From: Rhodococcus opacus | Lineage (GTDB): Bacteria; Actinomycetota; Actinomycetes; Mycobacteriales; Mycobacteriaceae | Direction of reading: 5' to 3' | DNA: 64,000 bases | Assembly (NCBI RefSeq): GCF_012396235.1 | Contig: NZ_JAAXPA010000027.1 | Coordinates: 1 to 64,000, forward strand | Part shown: positions 35,346-44,286 of the stretch, piece after piece | How positions within the stretch are numbered: position 1 is the first letter of the stretch | How the letters are laid out: each line of letters starts with the position of its first letter | Translations under genes and position numbers: made by a program | The notes under the pieces: generated by a model | Seen by the model: only the letters and a program-made list of their open reading frames with translations | What the model was told of the DNA's origin: nothing | The model's database searches: none

Positions 35346-37508
35346 CTATTTCAGGCCCGCAGCGTCCATGCCGCGCAGTTCCTTCTTCAGGTCGGCGATC
35401 TCGTCGCGCAGTCGTCCGGCGAGTTCGAACTGCAGATCACGGGCGGCGTTCATCATCTGATCGGTCAATTCCTTGACCAGGTCCGCCAACTCCGCCCTGG
35501 GCATCGACTTCGTGTCGCGTCCCTCGTACACCCCGGCGCTGACCGAGCGCCCGGCCTCGCCCTGCGCGCGGCGCCCGCGGGTGGCGTTGCGTCCGGACCC
35601 GCCGACGTCGACTCCGCTGGCCGTGTCCTCGGCTTCCTCGTAGACTTGGTCGAGGATGTCTGCGATCTTCTTCCGCAGCGGCTGCGGATCGACGCCCATC
35701 TTCTCGTTGTAGGCGATCTGCTTCTCCCGCCGACGCTCGGTCTCCTCGATCGCGTGCTGCATCGAGTCGGTGATCTTGTCGGCGTACATGTGGACCTGGC
35801 CGGAGACGTTACGAGCCGCACGGCCGATCGTCTGGATGAGGCTGGTCGAACTCCGCAGGAACCCCTCCTTGTCGGCGTCAAGGATGGCAACCAACGACAC
35901 CTCGGGAAGGTCGAGGCCCTCACGCAGCAGGTTGATACCCACCAGAACGTCGTACTCCCCCAGCCGGAGCTGCCGGAGCAGCTCGACCCGGCGCAGGGTG
36001 TCGATGTCCGAGTGCAGGTACCGCACCCGGATACCGAGCTCGAGGAGATAGTCGGTGAGGTCTTCCGCCATCTTCTTCGTCAACGTGGTGACGAGGACGC
36101 GCTCGTCCCGGTCCGCGCGTTCGCGGATCTCGTGCACGAGGTCGTCGATCTGCCCCTTGGTCGGTTTGACGACGACCTGGGGGTCGACGAGACCGGTGGG
36201 GCGGATGACCTGCTCGACGAACTCCCCGCCGGCCTGCCCCAGCTCGTACTTGCCGGGCGTGGCCGACAGATACACCGTCTGCCCGATGCGCTGGGTGAAC
36301 TCCTCCCACGTCAGCGGGCGGTTGTCGGTGGCGGACGGCAACCGGAACCCGAACTCGACGAGGTTCCGCTTGCGCGACATGTCGCCCTCGTACATCGCGC
36401 CGATCTGCGGGACCGTCACGTGGGACTCGTCGATGACGAGCAGGAAGTCCTCCGGGAAGTAGTCGATGAGCGTCGCGGGCGCCGTGCCCGGCCCGCGACC
36501 GTCGATGTGACGCGAGTAGTTCTCGATGCCGGAACAGAACCCGACCTGCTTGATCATCTCGAGGTCGTACTGGGTGCGCATCCGGAGACGCTGCGCCTCG
36601 AGCAGCTTGCCCTTGTTCTCGAGGTCGGCGAGCCGTTCCTCGAGTTCGGCTTCGATGTCCTTGACGGCGCGTTCCATCCGCTCGGGACCCGCGACGTAGT
36701 GCGTGGCCGGGAAGATGCGCACCGAGTCGACCTTCCGCACCACGTCCCCGGTGAGGGGGTGCAGGTAGTACAGCGCTTCGATCTCGTCACCGAAGAACTC
36801 GATCCGGACCGCCAGCTCCTCGTACGAGGGAATGATCTCGACGGTGTCGCCGCGCACCCGGAAGGAGCCACGGGTGAACGCCAGATCGTTGCGGGTGTAC
36901 TGCACGTCGACCAGCAGCCGCAGCAGAGCGTCGCGCGGAACCTCCACACCGACCTCGAGCTGCACCGACCGGTCGAGGTACGACTGCGGGGTGCCGAGGC
37001 CGTAGATGCACGACACGGACGCCACCACGACCACGTCCCGTCGCGAGAGCAGGCTCGACGTCGCGGAGTGGCGCAGTCGCTCGACGTCGTCGTTGATCGA
37101 CGAGTCCTTCTCGATGTAGGTGTCGGTCTGCGCGATGTACGCCTCGGGCTGGTAGTAGTCGTAGTACGAGACGAAGTACTCCACCGAGTTGTTGGGCAGC
37201 ATGTCGCGCAGCTCGTTGGCCAACTGTGCGGCGAGCGTCTTGTTGGGCGCCATCACCAGGGTGGGCCGCTGCACCTTCTCGATCAGCCACGCCGTGGTCG
37301 CGGACTTACCCGTACCGGTGGCGCCGAGCAGGACCACGTCCTTCTCGCCGGCGTTGATGCGGCGTTCCAGATCGGCGATCGCGGTGGGCTGGTCGCCGGC
37401 CGGCTTGTGGTCGCTGACGACCTCGAACCGCGCTTCCGACCGCTCGATGTCCCCGATGGGACGGAACTCGGAATGTGCCACGACGGGGTGCTCGGATGCA
37501 AACGCCAT
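35346..37508 (-). CDS. uvrB: Excinuclease ABC subunit B
   Basis: Central helicase-like factor of nucleotide excision repair: verifies damage and recruits UvrC. The 720-residue product has Walker A GATGTGKS (62-69), the beta-hairpin segment [20 protein letters not shown] used to grip DNA, helicase motifs DESH and QTIGRAARN, and a C-terminal UVR motif ([17 protein letters not shown]). The ATG lies seven bases past a TANNNT -10, so the mRNA should be leaderless. The damage promoter at 37515-37537 matches that of uvrA, implying joint induction. Confidence 0.97.
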   Translation of the reverse strand: MAFASEHPVVAHSEFRPIGDIERSEARFEVVSDHKPAGDQPTAIADLERRINAGEKDVVLLGATGTGKSATTAWLIEKVQRPTLVMAPNKTLAAQLANELRDMLPNNSVEYFVSYYDYYQPEAYIAQTDTYIEKDSSINDDVERLRHSATSSLLSRRDVVVVASVSCIYGLGTPQSYLDRSVQLEVGVEVPRDALLRLLVDVQYTRNDLAFTRGSFRVRGDTVEIIPSYEELAVRIEFFGDEIEALYYLHPLTGDVVRKVDSVRIFPATHYVAGPERMERAVKDIEAELEERLADLENKGKLLEAQRLRMRTQYDLEMIKQVGFCSGIENYSRHIDGRGPGTAPATLIDYFPEDFLLVIDESHVTVPQIGAMYEGDMSRKRNLVEFGFRLPSATDNRPLTWEEFTQRIGQTVYLSATPGKYELGQAGGEFVEQVIRPTGLVDPQVVVKPTKGQIDDLVHEIRERADRDERVLVTTLTKKMAEDLTDYLLELGIRVRYLHSDIDTLRRVELLRQLRLGEYDVLVGINLLREGLDLPEVSLVAILDADKEGFLRSSTSLIQTIGRAARNVSGQVHMYADKITDSMQHAIEETERRREKQIAYNEKMGVDPQPLRKKIADILDQVYEEAEDTASGVDVGGSGRNATRGRRAQGEAGRSVSAGVYEGRDTKSMPRAELADLVKELTDQMMNAARDLQFELAGRLRDEIADLKKELRGMDAAGLK

Positions 37509-37514
37509 GCAACC

Positions 37515-37537
37515 AGGGTAGGCGCAGGTACCGACAA
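37515..37537 (-). promoter_or_regulatory. uvrB: RecA-independent DNA-damage promoter of uvrB (leaderless)
   Basis: Minus strand: TTGTCGGTA (37537-37529), 8-bp spacer, TACCCT (37520-37515), then six bases, then ATG at 37508. Eight of nine bases of TTGTCRGTG and the full TANNNT match. The predicted start site is the A of the start codon. Confidence 0.78.
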
Positions 37538-37585
37538 ACTCCCCGACGATCTCGGTCAGCTGAAAAACCCGGTAGGTTCCCCACC

Positions 37586-38104
37586 ATGGCAGGCGCGAGT
37601 CACGACATCCACCCACCGAAGGTCGAATACTTCGACCTGAGAGATCACACCAACACCGACCCCAAGGGTTTCGTCCGCCACGTCGATCACTACCGGGTCG
37701 AACCGTGGGGGCTGTACATGGCGCGCACCTCCGACCACCGGCAGTTCCACTACCTGGAGTCGTGGCTGCTCCCCGACCTCGGTCTGCGCGCGTCGGTCTT
37801 CCACTACCACCCCTACCACCAGCGCGATCAGGACCACTATGTCGACATCGGCACCTTCATCCGCGGTGACGACGTGTGGAAGTCGGAGGACCACTACCTG
37901 GATCTGGTCGTCCGCACCGGCCGCGACACCGAACTCCTCGACGTCGACGAGCTGATCGAGGCGCACAGCACCGGCCTGCTCGACACCGCGACGGTCGAGC
38001 AGGCGATCCTCACCGCCACCACGGCGATCGACGGCATCGCCGCGCACGGCCACGACCTCGGCCGCTGGCTGGCCTCGATCGGAATGCCGATCGACTGGCG
38101 GTGA
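37586..38104 (+). CDS. DUF402 domain-containing protein
   Basis: A 172-residue protein with the DUF402 core ([29 protein letters not shown], then [25 protein letters not shown]). Related members are nucleoside-diphosphate phosphatases in Gram-positive bacteria; this actinobacterial branch is uncharacterised. It corresponds in position to Rv1632c. A TAGGTT -10 (37573-37578) lies seven bases before the ATG, so this transcript is probably leaderless too. It is divergent from uvrB and converges on coaE. Confidence 0.8.
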   Translation: MAGASHDIHPPKVEYFDLRDHTNTDPKGFVRHVDHYRVEPWGLYMARTSDHRQFHYLESWLLPDLGLRASVFHYHPYHQRDQDHYVDIGTFIRGDDVWKSEDHYLDLVVRTGRDTELLDVDELIEAHSTGLLDTATVEQAILTATTAIDGIAAHGHDLGRWLASIGMPIDWR

Positions 38105-38105
38105 C

Positions 38106-39320
38106 CTACGCGCTCCAGCCGGTCCGCTCGGCCCATTCCCACGCCCGGTGATAGGCGCGGTCGAACCACGGGGACTTCGCGTCCACATAGGCGGTGATCG
38201 CGTCCCGGTAGTCCGTGTGACCGGCCGCCTTCTCCGCCGCACCTTCCTTGACCGCGAGGTACTCGGTCCGGGCGTCGGCGTCGGCGCGGAGCCAGTCGCG
38301 GAACACGAGCGCGAACTGCTGTCCGGGCCATCCGTCGACACGAATGTGGATGTTGACGGGCCGTCCCGGATCCGCGCCGCCGTGGATCCGCTTGCCCCAC
38401 AGCGCCGGGTCCGTCTCTCCGCCCTGGTACGAGGGCTTCGGGTCGTCGGCGGTGATGTGCTCGATGCGAGGGAAACCGGCGTCGGCGAGAGATTCTGCGA
38501 GGTCGTCGGCCGTCTCGAGGTTCGCGACGGTCACCTGGACGTCGATGACGTCCTTGGCGGGCAATCCTTCGACGGCCGTCGACCCGATGTGGTCGATCCG
38601 GACGGCGCGGTCACCGCACACCAGTGTCAATCGAGCGATCAACCGATCCGCCTGCGCGGGCCACTGCGGATTCGGCGGGGCGAGTTCGGGCCGGACACGG
38701 ACGACGGACCGTGTGCGGATGTTGGACTCGAAGGGCACGAGTCGCTCCGACCACAGTGCCCGGATCTCCGGCTCGAGCGCGCCCGGGGCGCCGCTGTTGT
38801 CGAGCCAGACGTCGGCCGCCGCCCGCCGCTGATCGTCGTCCGCCTGAGCTGCGATCCGCGCCCGCGCATCGTTCTCGGGCATCCCCCGCGATCCGACGAG
38901 CCGCCGCACCCGCTCCTCGGCATCGACGAATACGACGACGACCAGGTGGAACGCGGCGCCCATTCCGCCCTCGACCAGCAGTGGAATGTCCTGAACGAGG
39001 ATCGCGTCTTTTGGCGCCGATTCGATCGTCTCGGTGGTGCGCGCCCCGACGAGCGGGTGGACGATCGAATTCAGCGCCAGCCGTGATTCGTCGTCGGCAA
39101 AGGCACGCGCTGCCAGGGCGGGCCGGTCGAGTGCGCCGTCCTCCGTCAGGATCTCCTCACCGAACCGGTCGACGAGGGCAGCGAGGCCGGGTGTTCCGGG
39201 TTCGACAACTTCCCTCGCAATCAGATCGGCGTCGACGATGACGGCCCCGAGTTCGGCGAGGACCTTCGACACGGTGGACTTACCGGCTCCTATGCCTCCA
39301 GTGAGGCCGATTCTCAACAC
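38106..39320 (-). CDS. coaE: Dephospho-CoA kinase fused to a GrpB (UPF0157) domain
   Basis: Last step of coenzyme A synthesis: phosphorylates dephospho-CoA. Residues 1-200 are CoaE with P-loop GLTGGIGAGKST (5-16) and the adenine-side DADLIAREVV and RRLVGSRGM blocks. Residues about 215-400 are a GrpB/UPF0157 domain of the nucleotidyltransferase superfamily (DHIGSTAVEGLPAKDVIDVQV). M. tuberculosis CoaE has the same fusion (407 residues; here 404). The GTG start follows GGGAGG. In mycobacteria the second domain is said to help folding and activity. Confidence 0.93.
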   Translation of the reverse strand: MLRIGLTGGIGAGKSTVSKVLAELGAVIVDADLIAREVVEPGTPGLAALVDRFGEEILTEDGALDRPALAARAFADDESRLALNSIVHPLVGARTTETIESAPKDAILVQDIPLLVEGGMGAAFHLVVVVFVDAEERVRRLVGSRGMPENDARARIAAQADDDQRRAAADVWLDNSGAPGALEPEIRALWSERLVPFESNIRTRSVVRVRPELAPPNPQWPAQADRLIARLTLVCGDRAVRIDHIGSTAVEGLPAKDVIDVQVTVANLETADDLAESLADAGFPRIEHITADDPKPSYQGGETDPALWGKRIHGGADPGRPVNIHIRVDGWPGQQFALVFRDWLRADADARTEYLAVKEGAAEKAAGHTDYRDAITAYVDAKSPWFDRAYHRAWEWAERTGWSA

Positions 39321-39490
39321 GCCTCCCAGTGTTGCACCCGCCGCGGACCGAGTACGCACGTCCCTCGCCGATCTCCACCCTCTTCCCTCTCTGCAGACTC
39401 ACCTGCCCCAAATACCACAGATCTCCGACATGGTCGGTTATGTTCGACCGAACGCACCCGACCTGCACCTTCTCGAAGAAGAGGAACGCC

Positions 39491-39709
39491 ATGCGCGATC
39501 ACCGCAACCAGTTCGGTCGGCACCGCCTCGGCATCGCGGGCGGGGTGCATTGCATCGAGATCCCCGAGGTGGCGTCCGCACTCGCCGAGCATCGCCGGAC
39601 CTGGCTCACCGCACTCATCGGCCAGGGCAGGCACAGTTTCGCAACGATGCGCAAGCGTGCCGAGGTGCAGTCGTCGTCCGGCTACTGGATTCCCGCCACC
39701 GCGAACTGA
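39491..39709 (+). CDS. Small hypothetical protein
   Basis: A 72-residue basic protein I do not recognise (MRDHRNQFGRHRLGIAGG ... GYWIPATAN). No membrane segment or signal peptide. GAAGAAGAGG lies just before the ATG, codon third positions are strongly G/C, and a perfect terminator hairpin follows 25 bp after the stop, so it is a genuine transcription unit. A palindromic stretch (GTTCGACCGAAC, about 39442-39453) lies near its likely promoter. It is divergent from coaE. Confidence 0.7.
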   Translation: MRDHRNQFGRHRLGIAGGVHCIEIPEVASALAEHRRTWLTALIGQGRHSFATMRKRAEVQSSSGYWIPATAN

Positions 39710-39734
39710 GCACCCTCCTCACCCGACACACCAC

Positions 39735-39766
39735 TGTGGCCCAACCTCCGGAGAGGTTGGGCCACA
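39735..39766 (+). terminator. terminator of the 72-residue gene
   Basis: Perfect 14-bp stem TGTGGCCCAACCTC / GAGGTTGGGCCACA around a CGGA tetraloop-type loop, 25 bp past the stop. There is little T-tract, as usual in actinobacteria. Confidence 0.85.
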
Positions 39767-39794
39767 GTCATGTTCGGATGTCCGGCAACGACGA

Positions 39795-39825
39795 GACCCC
39801 GCCCCTGCGGTGCAGGAGCGGGGTC
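39795..39825 (-). terminator. rpsA: rpsA terminator
   Basis: Stem GACCCCGC / GCGGGGTC with an inner CCTGC/GCAGG, 33 bp past the rpsA stop on the minus strand. Together with the hairpin at 39735-39766 it separates two convergent transcripts. Confidence 0.75.
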
Positions 39826-39857
39826 TTCGGCTTTGCCTGACGCGTCAGGCGGACTTG

Positions 39858-41342
39858 CTAGGCGTTGCCCGACAGCTTCTCGCGCAGAGCGGCGAGCTGT
39901 GCGTCGCTGGCCAGCGATCCGCCGGCAGACTCGGACGACGAGGTGCTGGCGGCCGAAGCGGCGTCGGCGTCGCCGGCACCCGACTCGGAGGAGTAGCCGG
40001 CAGCAGCGGTGGCAGCCTCGGCGGCCTCGTCTGCAGCGGTCTTCTCCATCTGAGCGGTGTGCATCTTGTGGCGACGCTCAGCCTCGGCGTAGCGGTTCTC
40101 CCACTCTTCACGCTGCTTGTCGAAGCCCTCGAGCCATTCGTTGGTCTCGGGATCGAAGCCCTCGGGGAAGATGTAGTTGCCCTGCTCGTCGTAGCTGTCC
40201 GCCATGCCGTACTTGGACGGATCGAACTCGGCGTTGTAGTCCTCGTTGGCCTGCTTCAGCGACAGCGAGATGCGACGACGCTCGAGGTCGATGTCGATGA
40301 CCTTGACGAGTGCATCGTCGTTGACGCCGACAACCTGGTCCGGGACCTCCACGTGGCGCTCGGCCAGCTCGGAGATGTGGACGAGGCCTTCGATTCCCTC
40401 TTCGACGCGCACGAAGGCACCGAACGGAACCAGCTTCGTGACCTTGCCGGGCACGATCTGGCCGATGGCGTGCGTGCGGGCGAACTGACGCCACGGGTCT
40501 TCCTGCGTCGCCTTGAGCGACAGGGAGACGCGCTCGCGGTCCAGGTCGACGTCGAGAACCTCGACGGTGACCTCGGTGCCGACCTCGACAACCTCGGACG
40601 GGTGGTCGATGTGCTTCCAGGACAGCTCGGAAACGTGCACCAGGCCGTCGACGCCGCCCAGGTCCACGAAGGCACCGAAGTTGACGATGGAGGACACGAC
40701 GCCCTTGCGGACCTGGCCCTTCTGCAGCTGGTGCAGGAACTCGCTGCGAACCTCGGACTGCGTCTGCTCGAGCCACGCACGGCGCGAGAGGACGACGTTG
40801 TTGCGGTTCTTGTCGAGCTCGATGATCTTGGCCTCGATCTCCTTGCCGACGTACGGCTGCAGATCGCGGACACGGCGCATCTCGACGAGCGAAGCGGGGA
40901 GGAAGCCACGCAGACCGATGTCGAGGATCAGGCCGCCCTTGACGACCTCGATGACGGTGCCCTTGACGGCCTCGTCCTTCTCCTTGAGCTCCTCGATGGT
41001 GCCCCAGGCACGCTCGTACTGAGCGCGCTTCTTCGACAGGATCAGTCGGCCTTCCTTGTCCTCCTTGGTGAGGACGAGAGCTTCGACCTCATCGCCCACG
41101 GAGACGACCTCGTTGGGGTCGACGTCGTGCTTGATGGAGAGCTCACGGGAAGGGATGACGCCTTCGGTCTTGTAACCGATGTCGAGCAGGACCTCGTCAC
41201 GATCGACCTTGACGATGGTGCCTTCGACGATGTCGCCATCGTTGAAGTACTTGATCGTTGCGTCGATGGCGGCGAGGAAGTCCTCGGCGGAGCCGATGTC
41301 GTTGACGGCTACCTGCGGCGAGGTCACGGTGGTGGAGGGCAT
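39858..41342 (-). CDS. rpsA: 30S ribosomal protein S1
   Basis: RNA-binding protein that brings mRNA to the 30S subunit. The 494-residue product has four S1 domains (about residues 36-105, 123-188, 209-277, 294-363), as is normal in actinobacteria, and a long acidic, Ala/Ser-rich C-terminus ending SLASDAQLAALREKLSGNA. The start at 41342 matches mycobacterial RpsA (PSTTVTSPQVAVNDIG). The conserved C-terminus is the part debated as the pyrazinoic-acid target in M. tuberculosis. A long untranslated leader precedes it. Confidence 0.96.
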   Translation of the reverse strand: MPSTTVTSPQVAVNDIGSAEDFLAAIDATIKYFNDGDIVEGTIVKVDRDEVLLDIGYKTEGVIPSRELSIKHDVDPNEVVSVGDEVEALVLTKEDKEGRLILSKKRAQYERAWGTIEELKEKDEAVKGTVIEVVKGGLILDIGLRGFLPASLVEMRRVRDLQPYVGKEIEAKIIELDKNRNNVVLSRRAWLEQTQSEVRSEFLHQLQKGQVRKGVVSSIVNFGAFVDLGGVDGLVHVSELSWKHIDHPSEVVEVGTEVTVEVLDVDLDRERVSLSLKATQEDPWRQFARTHAIGQIVPGKVTKLVPFGAFVRVEEGIEGLVHISELAERHVEVPDQVVGVNDDALVKVIDIDLERRRISLSLKQANEDYNAEFDPSKYGMADSYDEQGNYIFPEGFDPETNEWLEGFDKQREEWENRYAEAERRHKMHTAQMEKTAADEAAEAATAAAGYSSESGAGDADAASAASTSSSESAGGSLASDAQLAALREKLSGNA

Positions 41343-41526
41343 GTGTTGAGTTGCTCCGGACGGGTTGTGGTCGGTTGATGGTGTTCTGTCGGACAAGCAA
41401 CCTGAACCGACGAAACATTCCGCCGAATCAGATCACCGCAAGCGCAGTGAACGACACCCGACTGGAACCGAACAAACTCGAACTGAACCGAATCCGATGC
41501 CGCACACAGAGACACTCGCGTGCAAT

Positions 41527-41556
41527 AGGCTACGCGCCCGTGGGCAAGCTGGGCAA
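41527..41556 (-). promoter_or_regulatory. rpsA: candidate rpsA promoter with long leader
   Basis: Minus strand: TTGCCC (41556-41551), 18-bp spacer, TAGCCT (41532-41527). The start site near 41520 would give a 5' UTR of about 178 nt, without long frames. S1 autoregulates through its leader in E. coli; a similar use is possible here. Confidence 0.45.
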
Positions 41557-41591
41557 ACCCGGGCACGTTCCCACGCTCTACTCTGTTGCCC

Positions 41592-42485
41592 ATGCCCGAT
41601 CCTCGCCCGTCCGATTCTCCCCTCTCGCCCGAAGACGACCGTCACGGCACCGCCAACAGCGTCCTCGGAACGTCCGGGGTGAGCCGCGTCCGCGTCGATT
41701 CCGAGTCCAGCGAACGCGCGAGCCGTGCCTGGTGGGACGCCGATGCGGACGACTACCACCGCACCCACGGCGAGTTCCTCGGCGTGGACTCGTCCGAGGG
41801 TGAGTTCGTCTGGTGTCCGGAGGGACTCCACGAGGGCGACTACCACCTTCTCGGTGACGTGGCGGGCAAGGACGTCCTCGAGGTGGGCTGCGGTTCCGCT
41901 CCCTGCGCGCGGTGGCTCGCCGGCCGGGGCGCCCGGGCAGTCGGGCTCGACCTGTCCATGTCGATGCTGACCCGCGGGGTCGAGGCCATGCGGGCCGGCG
42001 GCACGACCGTGCCGCTCGTTCATGCGGGAGCCGAGCACCTCCCCTTCGCCGACGCGAGCTTCGACATCGTGTGTTCGGCTTTTGGAGCAGTTCCGTTCGT
42101 GGCGGACTCACAGCAGGTGATGAGCGAGGTGGCCCGGGTTCTTCGCCCGGGTGGGCTGTGGGTCTTCGCCGTCAACCATCCGATCCGCTGGATCTTCCCG
42201 GACGATCCGGGCCCCCGTGGACTCACTGCGTCGCTTCCCTACTTCGACCGCACGCCCTACGTGGAGGTCGACGGCGACGGCGTCCCCACCTACGTCGAGC
42301 ACCACCGGACCATCGGCGACCGGGTGCGCGAGATCGTGGCGGCCGGACTGGAGGTGCGCGACATCATCGAGCCGGAGTGGCCCGAGTGGCTCGACCGGGA
42401 ATGGGGGCAGTGGAGCCCGCTGCGGGGACAAATCTTCCCCGGCACCGCCATCTTCAGCTGCCGCAAACCCGTGAGTACTTCTTAA
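41592..42485 (+). CDS. Class I SAM-dependent methyltransferase
   Basis: A 297-residue methyltransferase with motif I LEVGCGSAPCARWLAG (about 98-112), motif II GLDLSMSML, and motif IV region SFDIVCSAFGAVPFV. The N-terminal 40 residues are disordered. The C-terminal part (HPIRWIFPDDPGPRGLTASLPYFDRTPYVE) is typical of a conserved actinobacterial branch; the substrate is unknown. A TACTCT -10 lies seven bases before the ATG, so the mRNA is likely leaderless. The stop codon is within a terminator hairpin. Divergent from rpsA. Confidence 0.87.
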   Translation: MPDPRPSDSPLSPEDDRHGTANSVLGTSGVSRVRVDSESSERASRAWWDADADDYHRTHGEFLGVDSSEGEFVWCPEGLHEGDYHLLGDVAGKDVLEVGCGSAPCARWLAGRGARAVGLDLSMSMLTRGVEAMRAGGTTVPLVHAGAEHLPFADASFDIVCSAFGAVPFVADSQQVMSEVARVLRPGGLWVFAVNHPIRWIFPDDPGPRGLTASLPYFDRTPYVEVDGDGVPTYVEHHRTIGDRVREIVAAGLEVRDIIEPEWPEWLDREWGQWSPLRGQIFPGTAIFSCRKPVSTS

Positions 42486-42510
42486 CCGCCCGCGGTTGAG
42501 AAGTACTCAC
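42471..42510. terminator. bidirectional terminator spanning a stop codon
   Basis: GTGAGTACTTCT...AGAAGTACTCAC, a 12-bp perfect stem extended by a T-G pair and AACCGC/GCGGTT, serves both the methyltransferase (plus) and the amino-acid ABC operon (minus), which converge here. The methyltransferase TAA at 42483-42485 is inside the stem. Confidence 0.85.
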
Positions 42511-42524
42511 GGGGCCGGAGGCCA

Positions 42525-43286
42525 CTACAGCAGCTTCGACAAGAACAACTTGGTGCGGTCGTGCTGCGGATTGGCGAGCAGCTCGCGGGGATTGCCCGAT
42601 TCCACGACGACGCCGGCGTCCATGAACACGAGCTGGTCGGCCACCTCGCGCGCGAAACCCATCTCGTGCGTGACGACGACCATCGTCATGCCGCCGGCCG
42701 CGAGATCCTTCATCACGGTCAGCACCTCCCCGACCAGCTCCGGGTCGAGGGCGGACGTCGGCTCGTCGAACAGCATCAGCTTGGGGTCCATCGCCAGCGC
42801 GCGGGCAATAGCGACGCGCTGCTGCTGACCACCCGACAGCTGCGCCGGGTATGCGTCCGCCTTCTCGCTCAGTCCCACCTGCTCGAGGAGATCACGCCCT
42901 CGCTCGAGCGCCTTCTTCTTGCTCAGCCTCTTCACCTGGATGGGCGCCTCGATGATGTTCTCGAGTGCCGTCCGGTGCGGGAACAGGTTGAAGTGCTGGA
43001 ACACCATCCCGATGTCGCGGCGCTGCTTCGCGGCCGCCCTGGGATGGAGTTCGTAGAGCTTGCCGCCCCGCTCGGAGTACCCGACGATCTCGCCGTCGAC
43101 GTACAGCCGCCCGGCGTTGACCTGCTCGAGGTGGTTGATGCATCGCAGGAACGTCGACTTCCCCGAGCCCGAGGGCCCGACCAGGCACAGGACCTGGCCG
43201 GCGTCGATCTCCAGCGACACACCCTTGAGTACCTTCAGCGCCCCGAAGTTCTTGCACACCCGGTCCGCCTTGACCATCGGCGTCAT
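42525..43286 (-). CDS. Polar amino acid ABC transporter, ATP-binding protein
   Basis: A 253-residue ATPase of the GlnQ/HisP type that energises uptake of an amino acid. Walker [10 protein letters not shown] (about 37-45), signature [15 protein letters not shown], Walker [16 protein letters not shown] and the switch [14 protein letters not shown]. An inserted segment ([20 protein letters not shown]) sits between Walker A and the Q-loop, as in several family members. Its ATG overlaps the permease stop (ATGA). Last gene of a three-gene operon. Confidence 0.92.
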   Translation of the reverse strand: MTPMVKADRVCKNFGALKVLKGVSLEIDAGQVLCLVGPSGSGKSTFLRCINHLEQVNAGRLYVDGEIVGYSERGGKLYELHPRAAAKQRRDIGMVFQHFNLFPHRTALENIIEAPIQVKRLSKKKALERGRDLLEQVGLSEKADAYPAQLSGGQQQRVAIARALAMDPKLMLFDEPTSALDPELVGEVLTVMKDLAAGGMTMVVVTHEMGFAREVADQLVFMDAGVVVESGNPRELLANPQHDRTKLFLSKLL

Positions 43287-44275
43287 CGTCGTTCCCCTCC
43301 GGGTGTGTCGGGCAAGGTCTCCGGCCCGGGTTCGATCACGAGCGGCTTGCCCTGCGCGTCGGCGAGCGCCTGCAGTTGCCGCGGGGTGAGCTTGCGGGAC
43401 GCACCCTTCGAGTAGTACCGCTCCAGGTAGAACTGGCCGATCATGAGCAGGCTGGTGATGGCGAGGTACCAGGTGGCGGCCACCATCAGCAGCGGGATGG
43501 GCTGGAAGTTCGCGCCCGAGATGTCTCTGGCACGTCCGTACAACTCCAGGCTGTACGGCACCGCGGTGACCAGCGATGTCGTCTTCAGCATGCTGATCAG
43601 CTCGTTGCCCGTGGGCGGGATGATCACCCGCATGGCCTGGGGCAGGACCGTGCGGCGCATGGTTTGCGACCAGGTCATGCCGAGCGCCACCGACGCCTCG
43701 GTCTGCCCCTCGGCCACCGAGTTCACGCCGGCCCGGACGATCTCGGCCATGTACGCGGCCTCGTTGAGTCCCAGCCCGATCACCGCGAACAGGAACGCCG
43801 CGTTGATTCCCTGCAGGTCGATGTGCACGAACTGGTGGACGAACGGGATGCCCAGATCCAGCTGCTTGTAGATGGACGGGAACAGTCCCCAGAACACCAA
43901 CTGCACATAGACCGGGGTCCCGCGGAAGATCCACAGATACCCCCACGACGCCGCCTTCAGCACCGGGTTCGGCGACAGCCGCATGACGGCGAGGACGACA
44001 CCCAGGATGATGGCGATCGCCATCGACAGGATCGTCAGCTGGATGGTGTTCCACGCCGCGGCCGAGATCCGTGCATCGAACAGATAGCGGGCGTAGACGT
44101 CCCAGCGGTACGCCTCGTTGGTGCGCGCACCGTTGACGAACAACGCCAGCAGCAGGCCGACGACGATCGCGGCGATCCAGCGGCCGGGCCGCCGCAGCGG
44201 GATCGCCTTGATCGGTTCCGGTTCCTGCCCCGTCTCGGTGCCGGACCGGTCCGGGGCCTTCTCCACGTCAGACAC
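43283..44275 (-). CDS. Polar amino acid ABC transporter, permease
   Basis: A 330-residue inner-membrane permease of the HisM/GltK type. A cytoplasmic N-terminal stretch precedes about five membrane segments, with the EAA loop [23 protein letters not shown] that docks on the ATPase. Only one permease gene is present, so the channel is probably a homodimer. The C-terminal 40 residues are a polar tail. Starts with GTG 11 bases after the binding-protein stop. Confidence 0.92.
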   Translation of the reverse strand: MSDVEKAPDRSGTETGQEPEPIKAIPLRRPGRWIAAIVVGLLLALFVNGARTNEAYRWDVYARYLFDARISAAAWNTIQLTILSMAIAIILGVVLAVMRLSPNPVLKAASWGYLWIFRGTPVYVQLVFWGLFPSIYKQLDLGIPFVHQFVHIDLQGINAAFLFAVIGLGLNEAAYMAEIVRAGVNSVAEGQTEASVALGMTWSQTMRRTVLPQAMRVIIPPTGNELISMLKTTSLVTAVPYSLELYGRARDISGANFQPIPLLMVAATWYLAITSLLMIGQFYLERYYSKGASRKLTPRQLQALADAQGKPLVIEPGPETLPDTPGGERR

Positions 44276-44286
44276 TCGTCAACCGC

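Noticed and set aside
35304-37640. 778-codon open frame opposite uvrB
   Set aside because: Antisense shadow of uvrB, caused by high-GC codon bias; no motif or ribosome site.
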